DNA of 10,434 nucleotides from Planctomycetaceae bacterium (lineage in GTDB: Bacteria; Planctomycetota; Planctomycetia; Planctomycetales; Planctomycetaceae), in the NCBI GenBank assembly GCA_020426065.1, contig JAGQQT010000107.1, positions 1-10,434 on the forward strand, written 5' to 3'. The position numbers were made by a program, and so were the translations under genes. Shown piece after piece: positions 1 through 6,715 of this stretch. The notes below the pieces were generated by a model that did not search any database, was not told the DNA's origin, and saw only the letters and a program-made list of their open reading frames with translations. The first letter of the stretch is position 1, and the number at the start of each line of letters is the position of its first letter.

Positions 1-569
1 TCGGCAGTGATGTCCTGGGGAACGAGGGCCCGATTCGCTGGGAACAGATGACTCAGACGGGGCGGATCCGGGAGATGATTGCCGATGTCGTCCCTGGCTT
101 CGAAGCCATTCGCGAAATCGACCAGACCAAAAAAGAGTTCCAGATTGCCGGGAGGACTTTTCACAAACCTCAGTTCGCCACACCCAGTGGCAAAGCGAAA
201 CTGCACCGGCACCCTGTCGAGAACATGCAGCGAGATACTCAACTGCAGTTGATGACCGTCCGCAGCGAAGGTCAGTTCAACACGGTTGTGTATGAAGATT
301 ACGATCTGTATCGGGGTGTAGACCGTCGGGATGTGATTCTGCTGCACCCTGAGGACATTGCCCAGTACGGCCTGAAACACAATCAGGCCGTTACCATCTC
401 GAGCGAGGTGGGTTCGCTGGCCGGGATTCTGGTTTATGAGTTCCCGGGCATCAAACCGGGGAATGCGTTGATGTACTATCCGGAGGCCAATGAACTGGTC
501 CCCCGCACACGCGATCCCCGTTCGCAAACTCCGGCCTTCAAAGGAATCCCGATTACCATTCAGGCGTGA
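1..569 (+). CDS. FdhF/YdeP-like molybdopterin oxidoreductase, C-terminal part (5' truncated by window)
   Basis: The reading frame is open from nt 3 and gives 188 residues ending at TGA 567-569; the start lies outside the window. The visible part carries the C-terminal molybdopterin-dinucleotide-binding domain. It has a FATPSGKAKLH linker, then MTVRSEGQFNT (about visible residues 84-94), YEDYDLYRGVDRRDVILLHPED, and the Pro/Gly-rich end with GNALMYYPEANELVPR. This pattern matches the formate dehydrogenase alpha-like proteins of the FdhF/YdeP group, which are usually about 750-770 residues, so roughly three quarters of the protein is missing upstream. The Mo ligand and any Fe-S cysteines would lie in that missing part, so the substrate cannot be judged here. 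YdeP-type proteins are often called formate dehydrogenase-like without proven formate activity. The gene ends directly against the convergent methyltransferase. Confidence 0.85.
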   Translation, partial: GSDVLGNEGPIRWEQMTQTGRIREMIADVVPGFEAIREIDQTKKEFQIAGRTFHKPQFATPSGKAKLHRHPVENMQRDTQLQLMTVRSEGQFNTVVYEDYDLYRGVDRRDVILLHPEDIAQYGLKHNQAVTISSEVGSLAGILVYEFPGIKPGNALMYYPEANELVPRTRDPRSQTPAFKGIPITIQA

Positions 570-575
570 TCACGC
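564..575. repeat. 12-bp perfect palindrome spanning two convergent stop codons
   Basis: GCGTGATCACGC is its own reverse complement. The left half holds the TGA of the molybdoenzyme (567-569) and the right half holds the TGA of the methyltransferase on the other strand (570-572). Both proteins therefore end with a GCG Ala codon followed by TGA. There is no T-tract on either side, so it is not a standard intrinsic terminator. Confidence 0.7.
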
Positions 576-1532
576 TTCCTGGATCGAACAGGTTTCAGAA
601 GAGGGCGAGCACAGAGATTCCAGGTCATGAATCCAGCATTTTTCACTGCGAGACAGCTTCCGGGCAATCCAACTGTGAATATTCGGATGCCAGCGGCCTA
701 ACCGCAGCAGCCAGCGACCAGCCTCTACTGCAGTTCGATTCCGCTTCGTCGGTGTGCCGTCACACTTCTGGAGCACAATTGGATCCCAGAAGAACTTGCC
801 GTCTGCCAGTTTCAGCCCATTTTCCCGGAACATCCGGTCGCAACCGCTGTACTTCATGTTCGTCTTCAGGTGCGTCGGGTGATAAGGCTCAATATAGAAG
901 AAGGGTGAATGGGTAATCAGATATCCTTCAGGTTTGAGCCACTCGGAAAACTGTCGCACAGTGGTAGGTGGAGCAGGAACGTGCTCCAGAACATCCAGGC
1001 AGACAATCACGTCGAAGCTTTCCCGACCCAACTGCTTGGGATCGGCAACATGTTCAATCTCGACCTGGTTGGCAGCAAACACATCGGCAGCAAAGCGGGA
1101 GCACTCTTCCGATGGTTCGAAGTAGGTGACTCGACACCCTAAACTTGCCAGAAAGGTACTGTCAAAACCAAGGCCATCTCCGTAAGTGAGCACGCGTAAT
1201 CCACTAGTCAGTCCATGCTTTCGGAGAAATGATCCAATCCACGATCGCATTCCGCACTTCAGGGGAGAACGATTCCAGACCGCCGTTTCATAAATGAAGG
1301 ATCGCGTAGTCCGATAGAACTCGGTCAATTCATCCGACCAGATATAGGGAACCAGACTGGCAGCCAGAGCATCCTGCCGGACGTTGAAGCCGATCGCACG
1401 GTGCTCAGACAGGAGCCGGTCGATCACGATGTGGCGAGGTTCTCCGGTTACCTTGCCGATCGCCTCGATCAGCTGCTCGTTTGATTTCAGCGGCGCAAAC
1501 AGTTGATCAAAAACGACAGAGGCAACCGACAT
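570..1532 (-). CDS. Class I SAM-dependent methyltransferase
   Basis: A 320-residue protein with a Rossmann-like methyltransferase core. Motif I is VLTYGDGLGFD (residues 114-124). The acidic end of strand beta-2 is YFEP (E139). CLDVLEHV (179-185) is the UbiG/Methyltransf_11/23-like motif, and YLITHSPFF (204-212) fits strand beta-5. About 110 residues precede the core and may be a helical substrate-binding region; about 80 follow it and are rich in Arg, Lys and Trp. No signal peptide or membrane segment is seen, so it is probably cytoplasmic. The methyl acceptor cannot be told from the sequence or the neighbours. The ATG at 1530-1532 has only a weak ribosome site (GGGA, 6 nt spacing). The gene abuts the molybdoenzyme stop codon with no space. 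Family assignment is firm; substrate is unknown. Confidence 0.85.
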   Translation of the reverse strand: MSVASVVFDQLFAPLKSNEQLIEAIGKVTGEPRHIVIDRLLSEHRAIGFNVRQDALAASLVPYIWSDELTEFYRTTRSFIYETAVWNRSPLKCGMRSWIGSFLRKHGLTSGLRVLTYGDGLGFDSTFLASLGCRVTYFEPSEECSRFAADVFAANQVEIEHVADPKQLGRESFDVIVCLDVLEHVPAPPTTVRQFSEWLKPEGYLITHSPFFYIEPYHPTHLKTNMKYSGCDRMFRENGLKLADGKFFWDPIVLQKCDGTPTKRNRTAVEAGRWLLRLGRWHPNIHSWIARKLSRSEKCWIHDLESLCSPSSETCSIQEA

Positions 1533-1570
1533 CAGTATTCCCGTTCATGAAGACCAGCTCATCAGAAACC

Positions 1571-1593
1571 ATCATATCACGCAGCTGACGTGA
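1571..1593 (-). promoter_or_regulatory. Possible extended -10 promoter with inverted repeat, upstream of the methyltransferase
   Basis: On the minus strand TGATATGAT (1571-1579) fits an extended -10 element (TG, one base, then TATGAT, 5 of 6 to consensus). No good -35 is seen. Overlapping its upstream edge is a 5-bp inverted repeat, TCACG (1577-1581) and CGTGA (1589-1593), around a 7-base spacer. Transcription would start near 1564 and leave a leader of about 30 nt before the ATG at 1532. It is a motif match only. Confidence 0.35.
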
Positions 1594-1665
1594 CTCTCGT
1601 GGATTCCTGGCTCGTTGTACTGGGACCGAAACGCCAGAAACACCACGAAAAAGCAGAGGGAGATT

Positions 1666-1724
1666 CCTGAGCAATCAACTCAGGTTGCAGCAAACTACCC
1701 CCCGGTTTCAGGTGATTGCAATCA
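1666..1724. repeat. Two inverted repeats in the 1533-1774 intergenic stretch
   Basis: The 242-base gap between the membrane protein and the methyltransferase holds two inverted repeats. One is a stem-loop, CCTGAG (1666-1671) and CTCAGG (1679-1684) with a 7-base loop. The other is a perfect 12-bp palindrome, TGATTGCAATCA (1713-1724). On the minus strand the stem-loop is followed, after about 12 bases, by a five-T run. It could therefore be a weak terminator for the membrane-protein gene, but it does not have the classical shape. Confidence 0.4.
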
Positions 1725-1774
1725 TTTTCAGTGCATTCCGGGCAAGGTCATTCAATCAGCTGAGGTCAGGGTGA

Positions 1775-2284
1775 TTATTCCTCCGCTTTGACCTGGATTT
1801 GAGCAGCGGAGATGATGCGGTTGAACTTTTCGTGCAGGAAATTGATCTGATCCACACTCCAGCTCTGGCCAATACCGGCGATGATGTTGATTGTGAGGAT
1901 CACGACGGCTGCAATGATTGTGATGATCAGTGTCCAGGGTGTCTGGTCAAGCATCCATTGAGCGTAGGCAAACATGAGACTGAAAAAGATAGAGCAGGTC
2001 ATCATCAGGTAGACCGCCCAGACGAACGTCCAGATATGGGGCCGGGGGGCAAATCGGCAGACGATACAGTCCCTGCCTTCACTGTGATGCAGATAAAAAG
2101 AGAGGTACGGAGACCAGATCCGATACTCTTCGGGCGGCAGTCTCAGTTCCCCGTAATCTTCATTCATGTGAAACAGGGGATCCTGATTCTGCTGCCGATA
2201 GTAGGTCGTCAGTTTTTGCAGGGCGGATGGATAGGATTCAGCCAGAGGAATCTGAAACGAGGGTCGCAATCCATACCAGTTCAT
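1775..2284 (-). CDS. Conserved hypothetical two-helix membrane protein
   Basis: A 169-residue protein that I cannot name. The N-terminal part (about 1-84) is soluble and aromatic-rich, with FHMNEDYGELRLP (38-50), RIWSPYLSFYL (55-65) and CRFAPRP (76-82). Two hydrophobic helices follow, at about 86-108 (rich in Phe, Met, Trp) and 117-139 (rich in Ile, Val). A short tail starts with GQSWSVDQINFLHEKF (139-154). The pattern of a CRFAPRP block just before helix 1 and a GQxWxxDQ motif just after helix 2 resembles hypothetical proteins I associate with planctomycetes, by memory rather than by search. The ATG is well supported: GAGGGA (2292-2297 on the opposite strand) sits 7 nt upstream. Both termini are predicted to face the same side of the membrane. 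Function is unknown and the neighbours give no clue. Confidence 0.8.
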   Translation of the reverse strand: MNWYGLRPSFQIPLAESYPSALQKLTTYYRQQNQDPLFHMNEDYGELRLPPEEYRIWSPYLSFYLHHSEGRDCIVCRFAPRPHIWTFVWAVYLMMTCSIFFSLMFAYAQWMLDQTPWTLIITIIAAVVILTINIIAGIGQSWSVDQINFLHEKFNRIISAAQIQVKAEE

Positions 2285-2674
2285 TTCTCAATCCCTCAAA
2301 GAGCAGACACAGAATCGATCGCCCCGAGCCGGTGTCATTACTGGCTCAGGAGATATTGTGGCTGATTGAGACATAAAAAGCGACAAATATGTCCTGTTTT
2401 AGATCTCTTTTTCGCACCATGGCCAGAAACTCACACTGGGGAGAGAGAAATGAGTGGAATCCCCACAGCTGAAATCGGACCCCTGAGTGGCTCAAGACTG
2501 AATGGGCGGCCAATTTTCTGTGCCGCAACTGCTGCAGTCGGTTTACTTTGCGTTGCCGGATATGGTAACTTATGCATCGAGGAATGTTGATCCCGGAATA
2601 TCAGGAATCAGTCTGTCCACTGAGTGACTCGCCCACTCCTACCTCCATTTAACCCTCCAGAAGGGAGAGCTTTG
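2285..2674. other. 390-base divergent regulatory region
   Basis: This stretch separates two divergently transcribed genes and should hold promoters for both. I find no convincing -35/-10 pair on either strand. It contains a 6-bp inverted repeat, GACATA (2370-2375) and TATGTC (2388-2393), and the possible small ORF listed separately. A GTG at 2624 lies in frame with the downstream oxidoreductase but has no ribosome site and would put 17 extra residues before the Tat motif. Confidence 0.5.
2450..2590 (+). CDS. Possible small cysteine-rich membrane protein (46 aa)
   Basis: An ATG at 2450 is preceded by a purine-rich ribosome site (GGGGAGAG at 2438-2445, 4 nt spacing) and opens 46 codons ending at TGA 2588-2590. 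The product has a polar start (MSGIPTAEIGPLSGSRLNGR) followed by a hydrophobic segment at about residues 21-41 that could span the membrane. It ends CIEEC. Four cysteines occur at 24, 34, 42 and 46. I do not recognise it. It sits 84 bases upstream of the Tat-exported oxidoreductase and could share its transcript. An ORF this short can occur by chance, so this is a candidate resting on the ribosome site and the hydrophobic stretch only. Confidence 0.3.
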   Translation: MSGIPTAEIGPLSGSRLNGRPIFCAATAAVGLLCVAGYGNLCIEEC

Positions 2675-3997
2675 ATGTCCGAAACCCAATCGAATCGCCG
2701 CAATTTTATGAAAGCTTCGGCGACGTCCGCAGCGGGAGCCGCCTTTCTGGCTCAGGCTTTCAACGCATCCCATGTGTACGCCGCCGGCGATGAGACCATC
2801 AAGGTTGGTCTGGTCGGTTGTGGTGGTCGCGGAAGTGGAGCTGCCAGCCAGGCATTGAAAACCGCCGGCAAGGTCGAACTGCATGCCATGGGGGACATGT
2901 TCGGTGATCAGCTCGAGCAGAGTCTGAAACGAATTGAAGCTTCCGTCAGTGGAAGCGAAACCGCAAAAGTGAATGTTCCAGAAGAACGTCGCTTCACTGG
3001 TTTTGATGCTTACAAGCAGGTCATTGAATCCGGTGTGGATCTGGTCATTCTGGCCACACCTCCCGGTTTCCGTCCGATTCACTTCGAAGCTGCCGTGAAC
3101 GCCGGAAAGCACGTGTTCATGGAAAAGCCCGTGGCAACCGATGCCGCTGGTGTCAACCAGGTTCTGGCTGCCGCCCGCAAGGCCAAAGAAAAGAATCTGA
3201 AAATCGGCGTTGGTCTGCAGCGTCATCACCAGGCAACCTATCGTGATATCGTCAAACGAATTCAGGATGGCGAAATCGGCGATGTGATTGCCATGCGAGT
3301 TTACTGGAACGGTGGCGGAGTGTGGGATCCCCGCAAGAACCGCGAAGAAGTGGCCACCGAAATGGAATACCAGCTGCGCAACTGGTACTACTACAACTGG
3401 CTGTGCGGCGATCACATCTGTGAGCAGCACATTCATAACATTGATGTCGGGAACTGGATCAAGGGTGCTTACCCTGTCCGTGCCGAAGGAATGGGTGGCC
3501 GCGAAGTCCGCAAGGACAAGAAGTACGGCGAAATCTATGACCATCACGCAGTCGAATTCACCTACGAAGATGGCTCGAAGATGTTCAGCCAGTGCCGCCA
3601 CATTCCCAACTGCTGGAACTCCGTCAGCGAATGGGCTCATGGTTCCAAAGGTCATGCCAATGTGAGCGGAGCTTCTTACGAACTGGCTAACGGGGAAAAC
3701 TACCGTTACCGCGGTCAGAAAGATGATCCGTACCAGGTCGAGCACGATGATCTGTTCCACGCCATCCGAAACAACATCAGCTACGACGAATCCGAGTACG
3801 GTGCCATGAGCACCGCTTCCTCGATTCTCGGTCGGGCCTCAACCTACTCCGGCAAGCCGGTCACGATGAAGGACATGCTGGCATCGAACTTCAGCATCAT
3901 GCCGAAGGAATACTCGATGACTGCCAATCCACCCGTGCTGCCAAATGCTGATGGCGTTTATCCGGTAGCGGTTCCCGGGGTTCACAAACCCTACTGA
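2675..3997 (+). CDS. Tat-exported Gfo/Idh/MocA family oxidoreductase
   Basis: A 440-residue NAD(P)-dependent oxidoreductase of the Gfo/Idh/MocA family. The N-terminus is a twin-arginine signal: NRRNFMK (7-13), an Ala-rich hydrophobic stretch, and a likely cut after VYA (34-36). The nucleotide-binding fold starts with KVGLVGCGGRGSG (43-55). The family EKP motif (150-152) supplies the expected catalytic Lys151. The C-terminal half has WYYYNWLCGDHICEQHIHNIDVGNW (in 237-261), where two His residues are likely active-site groups. Family members oxidise or epimerise sugars and polyols; the substrate here is unknown. Export implies that cofactor is loaded before translocation. The ATG at 2675 was chosen because AAGGGAG lies just upstream and the Tat motif then falls close to the start. 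The gene ends in a strong terminator and looks monocistronic. Confidence 0.92.
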   Translation: MSETQSNRRNFMKASATSAAGAAFLAQAFNASHVYAAGDETIKVGLVGCGGRGSGAASQALKTAGKVELHAMGDMFGDQLEQSLKRIEASVSGSETAKVNVPEERRFTGFDAYKQVIESGVDLVILATPPGFRPIHFEAAVNAGKHVFMEKPVATDAAGVNQVLAAARKAKEKNLKIGVGLQRHHQATYRDIVKRIQDGEIGDVIAMRVYWNGGGVWDPRKNREEVATEMEYQLRNWYYYNWLCGDHICEQHIHNIDVGNWIKGAYPVRAEGMGGREVRKDKKYGEIYDHHAVEFTYEDGSKMFSQCRHIPNCWNSVSEWAHGSKGHANVSGASYELANGENYRYRGQKDDPYQVEHDDLFHAIRNNISYDESEYGAMSTASSILGRASTYSGKPVTMKDMLASNFSIMPKEYSMTANPPVLPNADGVYPVAVPGVHKPY

Positions 3998-4030
3998 TCA
4001 CCGCCGGATCATTCAGTCACCATGAAACAG

Positions 4031-4072
4031 AAACCGGACAGAGCCAATGTGGACTCTGTCCGGTTTTTTTTT
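4031..4072 (+). terminator. Intrinsic terminator of the Gfo/Idh/MocA gene
   Basis: A 13-bp perfect stem (4031-4043 with 4054-4066, core CCGGACAGAG / CTCTGTCCGG) with a 10-base loop, followed by nine T residues (4064-4072). It starts 33 bases after the oxidoreductase stop codon. On the opposite strand the stem is followed only by a broken T run, so it mainly serves the plus strand. Confidence 0.93.
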
Positions 4073-4088
4073 CGACACTTATGCGCAC

Positions 4089-4120
4089 AAAAAAAGACTT
4101 CACCTGATCTGGGCGAAGTC
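4089..4120 (-). terminator. Intrinsic terminator of the A-type Fe-S carrier gene
   Basis: On the minus strand GACTTCGCC (4112-4120) pairs with GGTGAAGTC (4096-4104) around a 7-base loop, then seven T residues follow (complement of 4089-4095). One pair is a G-U wobble on this strand but would be an A-C mismatch in the plus-strand transcript, which fits minus-strand use. It lies 21 bases past the Fe-S carrier stop codon. Confidence 0.85.
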
Positions 4121-4141
4121 ATTTTTGAATTGCCAGTTTGA

Positions 4142-4474
4142 TTACGCCTGGAAACTGCTGCCGCAGCCACAGCTCTTGACAACGTTTGGATTGTCGAACG
4201 AGAACCCGCGTCGTTCGAGGCCATCGAAGTAATCGATGGTAGTGCCATCCAGGTACAGCATGCTTTTCTTGTCGATGGCGACCCGAATCCCGTGCTGTTC
4301 GGTCAACTCGTCAGCCGCTTCATCGCACTTTTCATCCAGTGCGAGGTTGTACTGGAATCCACTGCAGCCACCGGCACGCACGCCGACTCTCAGAACTGTG
4401 GTTTCCGGTTTGGAAGATTCCGTAATGACGCGCTTGATTTCAGCGGCGGCTTTTTCGGTAACAACTACTGCCAT
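4142..4474 (-). CDS. A-type iron-sulfur cluster carrier (HesB/IscA/ErpA family)
   Basis: A 110-residue protein with the full HesB/IscA fold. Three conserved cysteines sit in AGGCSGFQY (Cys37) and SCGCGSSF (Cys102 and Cys104), the C-x64-C-G-C arrangement that binds an Fe-S cluster or iron for transfer to target enzymes. Length is typical for the family. The frame stays open 28 codons further upstream, but the ATG at 4472-4474 is preferred: GGAGGAG (4483-4489 on the other strand) lies 8 nt before it, and [16 protein letters not shown] is a normal family N-terminus. Whether it is IscA, SufA or ErpA cannot be told from sequence alone. No other isc or suf gene is in the window, so it appears to be a stand-alone gene, as ErpA often is. 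It has its own promoter and terminator and is divergent from PIN-PhoH. Confidence 0.93.
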   Translation of the reverse strand: MAVVVTEKAAAEIKRVITESSKPETTVLRVGVRAGGCSGFQYNLALDEKCDEAADELTEQHGIRVAIDKKSMLYLDGTTIDYFDGLERRGFSFDNPNVVKSCGCGSSFQA

Positions 4475-4600
4475 GGGGGATGCTCCTCCAGTTATCGTGT
4501 AATCATTCTCAGCCCGGACAAATCCGTCGCTGGAATATGCCAGCAAATGCGTAAGCACAAATCGAAGACACCAACTGACGCTGCCTTCAGCTCGCTGAGA

Positions 4601-4630
4601 ATTATAGACGAGTCGTCCTCAGAAATCCAA
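4601..4630 (-). promoter_or_regulatory. Promoter for the A-type Fe-S carrier
   Basis: On the minus strand there is a perfect TATAAT (4601-4606). Upstream, 18 bases away, is TTGGAT (4625-4630), a weak -35 sharing only TTG with consensus. Transcription would start near 4594 and give a leader of about 120 nt. Just inside the transcript a short hairpin is possible (TCAGC and GCTGA around GA). Confidence 0.55.
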
Positions 4631-4674
4631 GAGGCAAATCCCTGTCCATGAAAAACTGATGAATCAACACCGAT

Positions 4675-4712
4675 AAGGAGGATCTGATCTTCTCAGATTC
4701 CGAATCTTCTGA
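4675..4712 (+). promoter_or_regulatory. Leader element before PIN-PhoH: stranded Shine-Dalgarno and competing hairpins
   Basis: AAGGAGG (4675-4681) is a near-perfect ribosome site, but no ATG, GTG or TTG stands at a usable distance. Its last two G residues can pair into a hairpin whose core is ATCTGA (4682-4687) with TCAGAT (4693-4698). TCAGA (4693-4697) can also pair with TCTGA (4708-4712), so the two hairpins exclude each other. An in-frame stop (TAG 4713-4715) separates this element from the PIN-PhoH frame. A regulatory role is inference. Confidence 0.3.
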
Positions 4713-4736
4713 TAGAAAACCACCGCACTCCCACGG

Positions 4737-6128
<1,392 letters not shown>

Positions 6129-6320
6129 CAATGAATTGGATGAGGCACGCCCAGAAACGCAGCGGATGGGCATGGCGAGCTTAATGGAACCAAAACCTTG
6201 CTCAAGCGGGTACGATTTCGCTCTCTCACCGGCGAACAATTGCTTTTATCCGGATTTGAATCTGCTCACGTTGGAATTGAGCCACGCCCATCATTCCGCT
6301 CTGCTTCATTCTGAGCGTGC

Positions 6321-6344
6321 CACGGTTCGAACATTCGAAGCGTG
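6321..6344. repeat. 24-base imperfect palindrome with doubled TTCGAA
   Basis: TTCGAA occurs at 6326-6331 and 6334-6339, separated by CA. Outside these, CACG (6321-6324) mirrors CGTG (6341-6344), with one G/G mismatch (6325 and 6340). Ten of eleven arm positions match. No T-tract follows on either strand, so it is not a terminator. An operator-like protein site is one possibility. Confidence 0.5.
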
Positions 6345-6605
6345 AGTCGCAAATCGCCAGCCGCGGGCCTTTCGCCTGTGAGAGGCTGAAGAAAAATGAG
6401 CTTGTAACACTGTTTTTCTGCTGACTTGATGTAATGTTTGCAACGGGAAGCAAATTTCCAGAAAGTCTTTTCGCCCGAGTCAGGTTGAGGTAAAGTCCCT
6501 GCTCACACCGAGAGAATTCATCTCTCAAAAACAAAATCCCCAATCTTTCACTGACTGCAAATCTCTTCAGACCTTGCTTTAAGTGAATCCAATCCGACCA
6601 AGTTC

Positions 6606-6648
6606 GCGGCGATTTCGTCGCAATCCCGTCCCACCTCTGATTTCAGAG
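6606..6648 (+). repeat. Two short hairpins in the leader of the OmpA-like gene
   Basis: GCGGCG (6606-6611) pairs with CGTCGC (6616-6621) around ATTT with one wobble. CTCTGA (6635-6640) and TCAGAG (6643-6648) form a perfect inverted repeat around TT. Both lie 70-110 bases upstream of the ATG and could structure the 5' leader. Confidence 0.35.
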
Positions 6649-6715
6649 ACCATGCCCAATCTTCGTTTCCTGTTCCGGTTTTATTTCCGGTCGGGCAACG
6701 CAGGAGCTTTGTCCC

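Larger units (their letters stand above)
6129..6715. other. 587-base gap with no convincing gene; several inverted repeats
   Basis: I find no credible coding region here on either strand; the 105-codon minus-strand frame at 6226-6543 has no recognisable features. The gap holds several fold-back sequences. There is an imperfect 24-base palindrome at 6321-6344. A bulged stem-loop lies at 6359-6388 (CAGCC/GGCTG outside, GCGGGC/GCCTGT inside). A GAGAGA/TCTCTC hairpin lies at 6510-6526. Two hairpins sit close to the next gene, at 6606-6621 and 6635-6648. A possible extended -10 (TGATGTAAT, 6427-6435) lacks a -35. No clear terminator for PIN-PhoH is present. The stretch may contain a long leader for the next gene or a structured RNA, but nothing proves it. 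Confidence 0.5.

Noticed and set aside
2624..2674. Earlier GTG start (2624) for the Gfo/Idh/MocA gene
   Set aside because: It has no ribosome site and would push the twin-arginine motif 17 residues further in. The ATG at 2675 has AAGGGAG in front of it.
2639..3760. 373-codon open frame on the minus strand
   Set aside because: It lies fully antisense to the well-supported oxidoreductase and its translation shows no known domain. It is a codon-bias shadow.
4475..4558. 28-residue N-terminal extension of the A-type Fe-S carrier
   Set aside because: The family N-terminus and a strong GGAGGAG site both point to the ATG at 4474. The extension lies in the promoter-proximal leader.
6322..6332. GGTTCGAAC looks like a tRNA T-loop
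   Set aside because: The flanking bases do not form a T-stem, and no anticodon arm or acceptor stem can be built around it. The palindrome explains the sequence better.
6427..6435. TGATGTAAT as an extended -10 for the OmpA-like gene
   Set aside because: It has no -35 and would give a leader of about 270 nt. It is too weak to list as a promoter.
6226..6543. 105-codon minus-strand frame in the 6129-6715 gap
   Set aside because: It has no conserved motif, no clear ribosome site and a low-complexity Ser/Phe/Gln stretch. It cannot be told from chance.
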